From contig JAYEVH010000134.1 in NCBI GenBank assembly GCA_036346255.1, positions 1 through 64,000 of the forward strand: a stretch of DNA of 64,000 nucleotides. Direction: 5' to 3'. This stretch comes from Ampelocalamus luodianensis (taxonomy: Eukaryota; Streptophyta; Magnoliopsida; Poales; Poaceae). Positions 1-9,970 of this stretch are shown one piece after another. A program made the translations under genes and the position numbers. Every line of letters begins with the position of its first letter. The stretch's first letter is position 1. Below the pieces are notes generated by a model. That model saw nothing but the letters and a program-made list of their open reading frames with translations. It was not told the origin of the DNA and did no database searches.

Positions 1-1720
1 CGAGCACGGTGTTCCGCCGCAGCGATTCCGGCCGCCTCTGACCCTCTTCATCGGCGTTATCTTGGGCTTATCCTTCCGGAGTCGAGGCGGCCGTTGCGCA
101 CCTTCCCGGCTTCGGCCCGTAGCGTCTTCTCCGCGGAGCCGTGTCTTCGTCTCCGCCTCGTTCGCCGCCGGCTTGCCGGCGCATCTCCGTGGTCTGCGCT
201 GCCGCCATCGAAGTTCGCGAGGTCTTAGCGAACCAAGGTATAACCCACTTGCCCGTAAACCCTCCGGTTCGCTAGATCAGCTGCGGCGCAGCCACGCCGC
301 CCCGCTGCGCGCCGCGAACCGCCAGCGGCGTTAGAGTTAATCTCCTCCATTAGCGTTAATCATCTTGTATTTGTATCACCGCCGTGGGCCTCCCGAGCTA
401 ATCGCGTTTAGAATTTTAATTCAGCCCGTTAGTTATCCTCTCAGTCGCCATGTGGGCCCATGTTGTCGCTAATGTTCGTGTAACTTGCTTAATACGCTTT
501 CGGTTGGGAAGCGATTTCATACTTGTAAGTTAGAGTACGTCGAGTAAGCCAAGACGATTCTCGTATCACGCCGATGTCACCTTCTAGTGGCGTGGCCGCC
601 TGGTCGGCGCTTTCGCGCGGTCCCGCTTTGTCGCTGGTGGGGCTAATGGGTGTCGTGAGAAAAAGGAATTAATGCTTTAGTTTTTCTGAAATGCTTTTCT
701 GGTTTGCTGGTAATTCAATTAAACTTAGAAAATGCATAACTAATTCAATTTTTCTCCAAATCACATGAAACCAGTTCTGTTATTTTTCATTTTTAAATGT
801 ACTATTTACTAAAATTGGTTTCAGCTATGTCTCTGTTGCCAAAAATCTGTTAATTAATTAAATAGTGTTTTATGTATTTACAAAATTAGAAAATTCATAT
901 CTATCCCAATATTTGTCCAAATCCAGTAAATCCAATTTTGTAAATTTTCATTTTTAGTGTACTAATTATCAGGATAGGTTTTAGATATGTTTCTGTTCAT
1001 AAATTTTGTTAAATAATTAAAATGGTGGTTTTATGTGTATTTTAACTTAGAAAATTCATAGAAATTTCATAACAACTTAAAATGAATTGTTCTCTGTTTC
1101 TAAAATTTTGATAATTCTTGTTTTAGCTGCTGTCTAAATTTTGGTTTGTTTTGATGTTGTTGAATGTTGAAGTGTTGTCGGTGTTATTTGTTCTTATTCG
1201 TTGTTTTTTTTCTCGATCGATAGATTGCGACGATTCCGGTGTGTTTGAGAGTGAGCCTCTGTAAATCGTTGAGCCTATTGAGCAAAGACAGTGCAAGCGT
1301 TTGATCATGTTAATCCCAGTATTTTAAAGTCTAATATTTTGTTTCAACTGTATGTATGCATCGCTTAATTTGTGTTAAATTGGTTAGTTAATCCTTTAGA
1401 TGCATAATCTGTAGGTAAATGATTATCCTCTACTACCTGAGCCTAGGTTATTTGCTGTGATTCGAGATCGTTGGATGATCTCTTGTCACTTAGTAGATAC
1501 GATTTCAACTGCTTAGACATGCTTAGTATCGGTAGAAATGGGCGGTTATCGACTTAGTCGGTAACCTTGATCACACAAAATTTACTATAACTTTATGTTT
1601 CAGCATTTTTGCTGTGTTTATTTGTGAAAACTAAAAATGAAAATAAAATGATTTAGACTTGGGCACAACGGTATGTTGGTGTGATCTGTTGGGTGTGACT
1701 GGAAAGGTGCCCGAGTCAAC

Positions 1721-1731
1721 AAGGACCGAAC
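1721..1731 (+). promoter_or_regulatory. Conserved LTR motif AAGGACCGAAC
   Basis: The same 11-mer, in the context of a CCGAGT-like stretch followed by a short A/T spacer, occurs in LTR C (23034-23044; one mismatch in its partner at 37014-37024) and in LTR G (57927-57937). The surrounding LTR sequence is otherwise not alignable by eye. The function is unknown. Confidence 0.5.
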
Positions 1732-2419
1732 ATCTTGTTACACTAAACCAAGCATTTTAGCGTGCTAACCACACTAGAGTATATGGGACCTCTCTTGACC
1801 TAGTACTTTGGCGTGTATTGGCTCCGGGTCGCAGGAGGTCGCAGGAGGGATGGTGTTGGGAGCATGGTAGTTGTCCGAAAAGCTTTACCCCGCAAAGGTA
1901 ATTGTCTTTTCGGCTTTACCATGTAAGCGTATAGATTTCTATCCATACGAGCGGCTCGTAGTTAATACACAATATTGGAAAAAGTCTCGTAGGACTTAGT
2001 CAGGCTTTGCATACCTTCTAAGTGTGCTTTGGCTTAAAGCGGTCTCAAGTGTGGGTGCATGGTACACCCCGCAGGTTAAAACTATTCGAATAGCCTCATC
2101 CTAGGTTATGGACACGCTTGGCAAGGTCTTCCAAGAGTTAGACTACAACCTTTTAAATTAAAACTTGACGGGTGGTACGAATCTGGGGGTTCGTACTATG
2201 TTGTGGTGGCTATTGGGATAGTCACTTCCAGGTGGTTACTTGTATCTATCTTTATTTTCGCTGTTATTTCAACACTAAAAATGAATTGCAAATTGCCTTC
2301 AAACTGTATTACATTATTGCAAATAAAGCTGGCTTTATGCAAATGAAACATATGGACTCCTCCAAATAAGCCTGCATGTAGCATATGAACAGGTCTGCTA
2401 GTTCACACGTCAGTCTTGC

Positions 2420-2444
2420 GAGTACAAAAACAATTTTTGTACTC
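2420..2444 (+). other. Perfect LTR hairpin GAGTACAAAAA / TTTTTGTACTC
   Basis: An 11-base perfect inverted repeat with a 3-base loop lies about 440 bases before the LTR end. The same position in LTRs C, E and F has a shorter hairpin preceded by CTTGC. In retroelement LTRs this zone is usually the R/U5 region, where transcripts end, so a role in 3'-end formation or packaging is possible but inferred. Confidence 0.6.
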
Positions 2445-2887
2445 AGCTGCTTTGCTTAATGTTTTTGTTGCAGAGGAAGAAGGTGAGCCCCAAGGGCCTC
2501 ACTTCTGTGAGTTGTGCTGCCGCTTCGTGTTTGACGACTAGGCTTGGCGGTCCGGTCAGATGCCTTGTGGGTTGAAGGCACGCTGATTGGCTTTGTTTAT
2601 AGCCATCTTATGGCACTTTTGCTTCCGCTGTCGTTCTTCTGTTATTTATGTATCTTTTGGCCTGTCGGCCTTGGTCTGTAATAACTCTACTGTTGTTTAC
2701 CTTCTGCTTAGTAGTGTAATGTTTGGACTCTATGTTTGGAATGGAGTTGATGCATAATTTTGTGGCGAGGTGTGTATACTGCATTCTGGGAAGTATACAT
2801 ATCTCGAGGCTCGGTTTATTTGATTTGTGATGCTAGGCCTGTGGTTGGTTAGCATTACAAGCCAAATAAATTGGGGTCCTCACAAAG

Positions 2888-2901
2888 TTGGTATCAGAGC
2901 C
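2888..2901 (+). other. Primer binding site, tRNA-iMet
   Basis: TTGGTATCAGAGCC complements the 3' end of plant initiator methionine tRNA. It lies 3 bases after the LTR terminus, as expected for minus-strand priming of a Ty3/gypsy element. Confidence 0.92.
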
Positions 2902-3499
2902 ATCCTGACCGTAGTAACCCAAGCATAGTCGTCCTTAGGATATTTTGGAAAGGCTTATTTTCAAAGTATAAAAAGGGTTTATGAAAACCTAGCCAGATTC
3001 TCAGATTTTACTCCTTATCTATCTTAGCCTTTTACTCTCATCTTACTATAATTTGAGTTTTAAAAACTTGGTTTCTCTCTTTCCTTTCAAAAGATAGTTA
3101 CTACTGGTGGAATTAGTTTTTGGGAGAACCATGGAAGATTAATCTAACCGAAGCTTGTGGGAACATAAGGGTAGGATGTGTTGTAAGTCTACTATGTGTC
3201 TAATTTTTGCCAGATGTTTTGCTTTGCTGTTAGCTGTATTGAACCAAGTTTTGAATTGTGAAACCTTGCCTTCTCGAACGATGGCTCCTCTGTCAATACG
3301 AGTTGGTCGTTTCGGGAGATTGATGTTTGAAGTTTAAATGCTTGTGCTTGTCACTAGTTATTTTTGAGCTGTTTCAGTGCTTTATTGATTTCTTGCTCTC
3401 AGTCTATCACTAACCTATCTTAGCAAACAGGATGGCTGGGAGGACGCGGCGATCACACCTACTGGCCGGTCATGATGAGGAGCTTCCTCCCGCCAGAAC
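2902..3499 (+). pseudogene. Leader and first codons of gag of element H, truncated
   Basis: About 530 bases of leader lead to an ATG at 3432 preceded by AACAGG. The open frame starts MAGRTRRSHLL and runs for 22 codons before the sequence switches, near 3500, into antisense protease sequence of a family-A element. The basic, polar start and the position after the primer site fit the N-terminus of gag. Nothing else of this element is present to the right, so the rest of gag-pol and the 3' LTR have been lost or lie elsewhere. Lesser open frames at 3155-3337 have no support. Confidence 0.55.
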
Positions 3500-3720
3500 G
3501 GTCATATTGCCATGGCCGCCCCAAGAGCAAGTGACACACCGTTATAAGCACTACATCGCAGTCCACATTGCACATGTCGGTGTACTTCCCAATAGAAAAC
3601 GTCACACGCACCATATAGTTCACCTTAACCTTATCAAGTTTTGCCCAGGTCTGAAACAAATTGCGCCGCTGTTCTAGTGACGGCGATGGCATCACACTAA
3701 GCACCTTGGCGTGCAAACAA
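3500..3720 (-). pseudogene. Protease-region fragment of A2 with catalytic site deleted
   Basis: The reverse frame reads a segment matching the C-terminal part of the family-A protease (MVRVTFSIGKY and CHLLLGRPWQYDR). Compared with the plus-strand copy at 12650-13190, the stretch holding the active-site IIDGGSCHN and the following residues is missing: sequence corresponding to LDKGK is joined directly to VKVNYMV. Short similar runs (AAGGTAAGGT-like and GTGAAGGTG) flank the missing block, suggesting a microhomology deletion of roughly 140 bases. The fragment is not functional. Confidence 0.75.
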
Positions 3721-5201
3721 TGGAATATCGCTCGTTGTTAGGAAACTCGTGATCGCACTCACATTGTTCTATGTCATTAGTGTGCAAGATCGGTGTGTAT
3801 CGCACGACTCATCATCATCGGTCAAACATAACCGCCATCCTCCGTGATAAGCATAGTTCTGACATTGGGGCAGTCCCTCTGAAAATGGCCAACACCCTTG
3901 CACTTGTGGCAAATAATGTCACGTGAACGGCTTGTCGACCCTATAGACGAGGTCGCACTAGCAGCAGGCGCCGCAGGTCGACGCACCGTCTGCCGTGTAC
4001 TCTCCGCTTACTCGCAGAATGCGCGATCGCCGAATTGCCGCCACGAGTGCTCTTGTTTGGCGTGCTATTGTTATATGGCTGTCCCGGATCGGTCAAGGAC
4101 GGAACGGCAACAACCGTGCATCTTCAATCACTTGTCGCTGGCTTCGCGTGCTTGGTGCAAAGCACTCAATCATATCATTATAGGGATGGTGATTGACAAT
4201 GCGTTGATAAAGATGATTCATGCCAGCTAGAAATCTCGCATGTATCATGATAGTTTCCATCTCCTTATGATATTCATCAATTGATTTCATACCTTGTCGC
4301 AGCCCTGTCAACTTCTCAAATAGTGAGCGCTTGTAGTGGCGAGGTACAAAGCGTGCCCGCAAGTGCTGCTTCATCTGCTCCCAGGTGATAATCGGCAACT
4401 CATGGCGCTCCATGCGCTTACGGATGAACTGCTCCCACCAATGTGTGGCATAATCATCCAATCCATTGGACGCAAGCAGCACCTTCTCATTGGAATAGTT
4501 GTTCATCCGAAATAACTTATCAACTTTTAGCTCCCATCTGAGGTATTGTTCCGAATTTGTACCACCTAAAAATATAGGAAGGTTAAACTTGGGCTTAGCG
4601 ACAAAATCGTCGGCGTCGTCGTGTCGAGGACGCTGCACGTTGTTGCGGTGGTGGCGCTGTCGGTCATCGTAGTCGTCGATGGGGAAATCATCATCCCATT
4701 GCTCGACCTCATAAACCCAGCTACGAGGTGCACGATGCACACCTCCTCTGTGGACACCCTGTGGTGGGCCTCCACCCTGGCCGCCGTTGCCTCGGCCACG
4801 CCCGTGGGCCTGGGGGCGTGCCGCGGCTGCCATCCCGACATTTGGCGGCACCGCCATGCGACGCTCCTGTCGTTGTCGTCGCTCCTCATCCACACGAATA
4901 GCACGCTCCTCCTCGGTCTCATTGTGCAAAACAGCCGGATGGCCGTGCACACTCGTGTCATCACCGCGCACCCCACGAGATTGTGTTGTGCGAACATGGC
5001 GCGAGCTCGTGAAGTTATTGTTGATGGCCGTGCACAATTGTGTGACCTCCTCCCGAGGGTGTTCACCCACCAACTTCCCGAGTTCATCGCGCACGCCATT
5101 GTCACCATCATGAAGTTGCTTTTGTAGCATCTCGCGCAACCAAAGTGTACTCGTCCACGTGAACCGCGCCCGGATTAGGTGGATCCTCCTCGTGACCTGA
5201 C
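3721..5201 (-). pseudogene. gag of family-A element A2
   Basis: Gag is the structural capsid/nucleocapsid protein of Ty3/gypsy particles. The start is the ATG at 5201 (MSGHEEDPPN, as in the plus-strand copy). A frameshift near 5140 places the rest in a frame open until 4093. Recognisable parts are the acidic/basic N-terminal third (ERAIRVDEERRQRQ, GRGRGNGGQGGG), the retrotransposon-gag core (YLRWELKVDKLF, WWEQFIRKRME, RFVPRHYKRSL, LRQGMKSIDEYHKEME), and a CX2CX4HX4C zinc knuckle at 3911-3870 (CHKCKGVGHFQRDC). The knuckle is in another frame than the core, so at least two frame breaks exist. It is better preserved than the copy at 11133. Confidence 0.85.
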
Positions 5202-6689
5202 ATGGCAACAACTCACAAACAAGAAATGAGGTTATATCTAGGTTAGTAAAACAAAAGCTCTCTTTACTACGCTCGCAACTCACTGTCCTGAAAGCAAGGC
5301 AAGCTTACCGCTCCAAAGCGAATCAAGGACGGCAAATCGACAGATTGACAAATAACGACCTTAACCCGGTAATGTATGAGCATAACCAAGAGTAAGGGAG
5401 TACACAAACAGGTGTAGGTGGAGCTTGGACAGGTATGTGTATATCCTATGCAATCTGATATTCAAGGTATTGTAAAGCTAAGTAATGATCCAAGATAGAG
5501 TATTTTGCCTATGTGCTGATCCAATAGGTTTAAGCGAAGTGTATGAACGCACACGCAAAGATAAATGAGACTTAATGCAAACAAAGGAATGAGCTCAAAC
5601 GGAAATAGAGATAAAACAAGCTCGTTTTGCACCAAGTACAAGCATAGACGCTAGCCAATTGCAACAAAATATACTAGGGCGCAAGATTGCTCAAAGAAAA
5701 TTGAAAAACACAAGGTGAAACTATGACCCGGTACTGTAGCAGCCAAATCGCGGATCAACTCGAAAAATGATGGCCTCTTCACGGGGAACCTTAGAATCAC
5801 TTGTAGAGGGGCTCTATCAATTTTGAGCGAATTCGGAGAAACTTGAAATTTTCTCGGTTTGCGAGCCCGTTTTGAGGCCCTAAACGACCTTTTTTGGGGT
5901 CGAAGTTGCTGCGCGTGTGCCCGATGGCTTACGCGGATCTAAAATCCCTAGATCTATTTTCCCGTTTCCTTTCCAACGGATCAAGAAACGCTCCAATCGG
6001 AGGTCGTATGCAAAAGTTAGCTTTTCGCACACTATTTTTTTAGGGCCGCAGCTCTTTCTATTTGCGGCTGCCTTTTCCTTCTTTTCTCTGTGCTTTCCTC
6101 CCCACGGAAGTGCGCAACCCTCACAAATCAGCAATGTGTTGTCAACGTGAATGAGCAGCCCTAGGTGCAATATCAATAGCTAGTCTCAAGATGAAAGGAT
6201 ATAAGTGATGCACAAGGATGCCAACGTGGTTTGACCAATGAAGAAGTACAGGCCCGAACTCCAGTGGACTCGGATAGGAACTTCCCAAGAGATGGACTCG
6301 GACTCTACCTCCCCAATGGAATTCGGAAGGGACACTTGTAGGACCGATTCGGATACCAAAAGGAAGCAAGGGTTTCCAATCCGCGCGGCCAAGCTGTCGA
6401 CGGCGCACGGGTTGGCCGACCGCAAGACAGTAGGCTAAAGTGGATGCGAAATACTCTTTTTGGGTGCTAATTGAGGAGTTCAATCAGCAGTTTTTTTAAC
6501 AACGATTAAGCAACGCAAAAGTAAAACACACGGATCAGAACTAAAACAAAACCCTAATGGATGAAAACTTAACTAAACGCACAAGAAATAACAGATTAAA
6601 CTACAGTTTTGGTATTGCAATTTTCGGTTTATTGGACGATAGCACGGAAAAACAATCTAACTACGGTAAAGAAATTCTCACCGAGTAAA
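5202..6689 (-). other. Leader (5' UTR) of element A2
   Basis: Noncoding on both strands apart from short shadow frames. It aligns by eye with the leader of the plus-strand family-A element (9989-11132), including the stretch just before gag that ends GTGAGTTGTTGCC. It contains an A/G-rich part around 5980-6060. A long leader of this type separates primer site and gag in both copies. Confidence 0.75.
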
Positions 6690-6705
6690 CCTAGAATCGA
6701 TACCA
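6690..6705 (-). other. Primer binding site of A2 (atypical)
   Basis: On the minus strand TGGTATCGATTCTAGG follows the LTR end after two bases. Only TGGTATC matches the usual initiator-Met primer site; the next bases differ. The plus-strand copy at 9973 has the identical sequence, so this is a family trait rather than a single mutation. The tRNA used is not identified. Confidence 0.6.
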
Positions 6706-6707
6706 CA

Positions 6708-7758
6708 TGATACGGGAGGCCCGATCTTCTCGGAGAAACCGTGGATAGTTGATGCGAAGTAGGCGATGTCGCTAGCTGAACACTCGCGCCAATGCACGAA
6801 CCTCAACTCTTGAATATGCCCAAACACACCGGGTAGTTGTTCGTCGCGAGACCACGAACGACGAACGCCAAGTCCCCAATTCTCAATGGAACGACGGCTT
6901 GACCCTGGATTGCAGAACAAAACAATGGATCGCCTAATTCTCTCTCAAAGTCCTCGCATGAACTCTGGTGTCGAAAGAACAAGCAATAGCTATGTTTCAA
7001 TCTTATGCATAAACTGGTCTAATGGATACAAAGGAGGGGCAAGGGTACTTAAGGTGCCCTCCACGACTCACGCACGGCCTAGGGCCGGCTACACACGCCG
7101 AATCAAACTCTAATTCGGCTAAGACCCAAAAAACACACAAAAAGGAAAACCTAACTTAAATCCATCACATTGTTTCGGTCATAGCGGCGCGACCGTACGT
7201 CTTCTGAAGTTGGGGCCATACCCATTGTGTGGGCCTTGGAATAAGCTTTCAAACAAGTCCAAGAACACCCCAATCGGACTCCGTATGCAAAAGTTATGGC
7301 CTTTTTATTACAGCCCTGTTGGGCTGTCCCGAACCGAATCTGAATTGAATTCTGAGTTGATTCCTAGATGAATTTCGGTTGGGCTTGTGGAGGATCAGAA
7401 TTGGGCTTGAATTCTTGGGCCTTTCTCCTCTTGGTTGACCCACGTGAGCTTCTCCTCCATTTCTTTAGCTCCGGCCTCCCTCTCCTCCCTCTCGGTTCCA
7501 AAGGCTTCACAATGTTCAAACCTGAGAATGTACAAAACATTTGCATGAGGTAGTACCCAATTCTCATCAATGAAAATAGAAGATTCATTAAGAAACAAAA
7601 GCACCTGTTGATTTAGAAGTTTAGCTCTTGCTCTAGTCAGTGGACAAACATGCACTTCTGCACTTGTATTATTTGTAGATTCACTTATGGCGTCCATCTC
7701 AGTATATGCGTGACCACCAATAGGGAAAGATGTATCAGTGTTAGGGATGCCCTCATCA
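6708..7758 (-). repeat. Family-A LTR (5' LTR of A2)
   Basis: On the minus strand the LTR runs from TGATGAGGGCATCCC at 7758 to CCCGTATCA ending at 6708, 1051 bases, with TG...CA ends. It matches the solo LTRs at 31626-32656 and 58807-59856 and the partial LTR at 63188-63907. Its first 400 bases are an open frame (weakly broken here) continuous with pol in intact elements. A TTAAGTACCC-like box near 7054 may be the TATA region. Confidence 0.9.
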
Positions 7759-8425
7759 GGCCTCTTGCTGGTGTTGCTTATGAACAAGTGCGATGTTGGA
7801 TGTTCTGTGCAGTCTGAGGGTTTGAGGTATGTGCATGTTGAGTTATATCCATGCTTGTCTATAAGTGATGCAATTTGTCGCTTTAGATTGCCCTACGACC
7901 TGACTATGGTTGCTATTTTCGACCTAAGGTCGTGAAGGGTGGATTATTTCATAGTATCTAGTTGATCTGAATTGGATGCTTTTATGTAGTAAAATTGGCA
8001 AGATATTTGTGTGACACATATCCAGAACGTTGTTTCAATACAAATTACTGCACTGCAATTCCTGGGACATTTTGTAGAGCAATTTTATGAGGAAATTTTT
8101 TAGTTTCTTTTTTGTTAAGACATTTTGTAATTTTTACCTATTCAATGATTGCTAGCTGTTTGCTTCCATCAATTAGGCAAGGAATTAACAACAGTGCACC
8201 AAGCAACATTCTTAATTGTGATGGTTCCATATCATTCCAATTGTATAATTTATTAATTTTTTATCTGTAGACTCTGTTCACTGTACATTGAAATTCTTAC
8301 TATGTTACTTTGATCTAGTGGGTTGCAACTAAGATATAATTCCTGTTATCAATTGTCTGCTCAGTTGATTTTTGCAAAAGCTTGTGGTGTTTTTCTTCTT
8401 TATGATCAAACTTAAAAAGCCTATC
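7759..8425. other. Unassigned sequence between two elements
   Basis: About 670 AT-rich bases with no convincing coding potential. It is the left flank of element C. Its last five bases, CTATC (8421-8425), form the target duplication repeated at 38393. The right flank of C is a cullin gene fragment, so this stretch may be intron or flank of the same fragment, but I recognise no cullin exon in it. Confidence 0.4.
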
Positions 8426-9054
8426 TGTAACAGCCCCAGTTCTATAAACAGTAATAATCAGCATTATGAACAATAATGGGACACTGTTCATAGCATTACT
8501 GTTCTTAATCACCAGTTAGGAGTTGCTGTTACCATGTAAAACCTTCCTTTTTGGCCAAAGACTAAAAAACTTATTTAATGTTTTCAAGGAAATACAAGAT
8601 AAAACTTGTATTATGACTGGGAAGTATTTTTATTAAAGCCTAGATAAATTATCTTGGCTGAAAATATTTTTGTTGCATTTTTAGAAATTATTTTGGCCGA
8701 AAGCAAAATAATTATCTTTAAATGAATACTTTCGGGCTAAAATAAATATTTATGTATTTTACAAAGTGATTATGTGATTTCAAAATTTATCTGGGAAATA
8801 TATCATCCCAGTAGCCTCCAGCAAAAATTTCATGATTTTATAAATTTAGTTGCTATTTTTAAAATCCCAGTCAAACCTTTTAAGCATTTGAATAAGATTT
8901 GGTCAATTAATCTGGTCTGGACTCAAGACCTAGTACTGTAGCGACTCGATCCCATGCTGTTGGGTCCAACCCAGTGCAACCGGTCCGGCTCTGTCACGCT
9001 CGGGCACGAGCCCGAACCCTATGCGCGATATGAGCCGTTGATTTTCAATCGAAC
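8426..9054 (+). repeat. 5' LTR of element C, first part
   Basis: This matches 33076-33680 of the 3' LTR almost base for base, then breaks at 9054 within TTTTCAATCGAAC, where the family-A element inserted. The LTR resumes at 20640. The start TGTAACAGCCCC resembles LTR starts of many plant Tekay-like elements. Confidence 0.9.
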
Positions 9055-9970
9055 TGATGAGGGCATCCCTAACACTTATACATCTTTCCCTATTGGTGGT
9101 CATACACATACTGAGGTGGACGCCATACATGACGCTACAAATAATTCAAGCAAGTAGTGCATATTGGTCCACCGACGAGAGCAAGAGCTAAACTTCTAAA
9201 TCAACAGGTGCTTTTGTTTCTAAATGAATCTTCTATTGTCATTGATGAGAATTGGGTATTACCTCATGCAAATGTTTTGTGCATTCTCAGGTTTGAACAT
9301 TGTGAAGCCTTTGGAGGAGAGGGAGGCCAGGAACAAATTCATGGAGGAGAAACACATGTGGCCAACAAGGGTTACATTGGCATCAAAAGAAGCATCAAGT
9401 GTATCGAACAAATTCAAGCAAGCTAAGAGAAGGAAAGCTCACAATACAAGGGGAACCGAGAGGGAGACTAGTTTAAATTTCCAAATTAAAGTAGGACGTT
9501 TTTGAATCTGATATCGTTCACGTGAATAAGAATCGGACTCGATCATCGTAGCAATGGCCGTGTCGGACTCGGACATCAGTAGCACTTGCCATCGTTCATC
9601 CGAGTTTTGTGCTTGCGTGGGAGGCTATATAAACCACCCATGGCCGCACCATAGAGGCGCGAACCGGTTTATGCATAAGATTGAAACATAGCTATTGCTT
9701 GTTCTTTCGACACCGAGTTCATGCGAGGACTTTGAGAGAGAATTAGGTGATCCATTGTTTGTTCCGCAACTCGGTCAAGCCGCGCTCCATTGGGAATTGG
9801 GACTTGGCGTTCGCCGCTCGTGGTCTCGCGACGAACAACTACCGTGTGTTTTGGGCGTATTCAAGAGTTGAGGGTTCGTGCATTGGCGCGAGTGTTCAGC
9901 TAGCGACATCGTCTACTTCGCATCAACTATCCACGGTTCCTCACCGAGAAGATCGGGCCTCCCCGTATCA
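9055..9970 (+). repeat. 5' LTR of the family-A element (A/B mosaic)
   Basis: 916 bases with TG...CA ends. The first about 260 bases follow the family-A type (GGCATCCCTAACAC, TRARAKLLNQQ-encoding). From about 9315 on it follows the family-B type (ACAAATTCATGGAGGAG, then TATATAAAC at 9626). A TATA box is visible at 9626-9633. The 3' LTR of the same element has the same mosaic, so the chimera predates insertion. Confidence 0.85.
9626..9633 (+). promoter_or_regulatory. TATA box of the family-A 5' LTR
   Basis: TATATAAA in GGCTATATAAACC, followed about 40 bases later by the conserved GTTTATGCATAAGATTG stretch found in all A and B LTRs. The likely U3/R border lies about 30 bases downstream (inference). 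Confidence 0.6.

Larger units (their letters stand above)
1..2884 (+). mobile_element. Long LTR (H) of a Ty3/gypsy element, 5' end outside the window
   Basis: The block ends in TCCTCACA at 2884 and is followed three bases later by a tRNA-Met primer site, so it is a 5' LTR read on the plus strand. Its start lies outside the window, so it exceeds 2.8 kb. It opens with about 340 bases of GC-rich sequence (a 90-codon open frame at 62-334 that I do not regard as a gene), followed by AT-rich sequence. It carries the AAGGACCGAAC motif at 1721 and a strong hairpin at 2420, both shared with other LTRs here. Such long LTRs with this primer site are typical of Tekay/Del-like chromoviruses; that assignment is inference because only a few gag codons remain. 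Confidence 0.8.
3500..7758 (-). mobile_element. Family-A Ty3/gypsy element (A2), reverse strand, 3'-truncated
   Basis: Read on the minus strand, this copy has a complete 5' LTR (7758 to 6708), a primer-site position, a leader of about 1.5 kb, gag with a zinc knuckle, and the end of protease. It stops at 3500 against another element's gag. It is homologous in order and sequence to the plus-strand element at 9055-20639. The truncation removes reverse transcriptase, RNase H, integrase and the 3' LTR, so this copy cannot transpose by itself. Confidence 0.85.

Noticed and set aside
62..334. 90-codon open frame at the window start
   Set aside because: Lies in a GC-rich LTR leader; Arg/Ser/Pro-rich composition and no motif. 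A compositional frame.
4621..5127. Plus-strand open frames of 168 and 108 codons
   Set aside because: They are antisense shadows of the family-A gag on the minus strand, which carries recognisable gag motifs.
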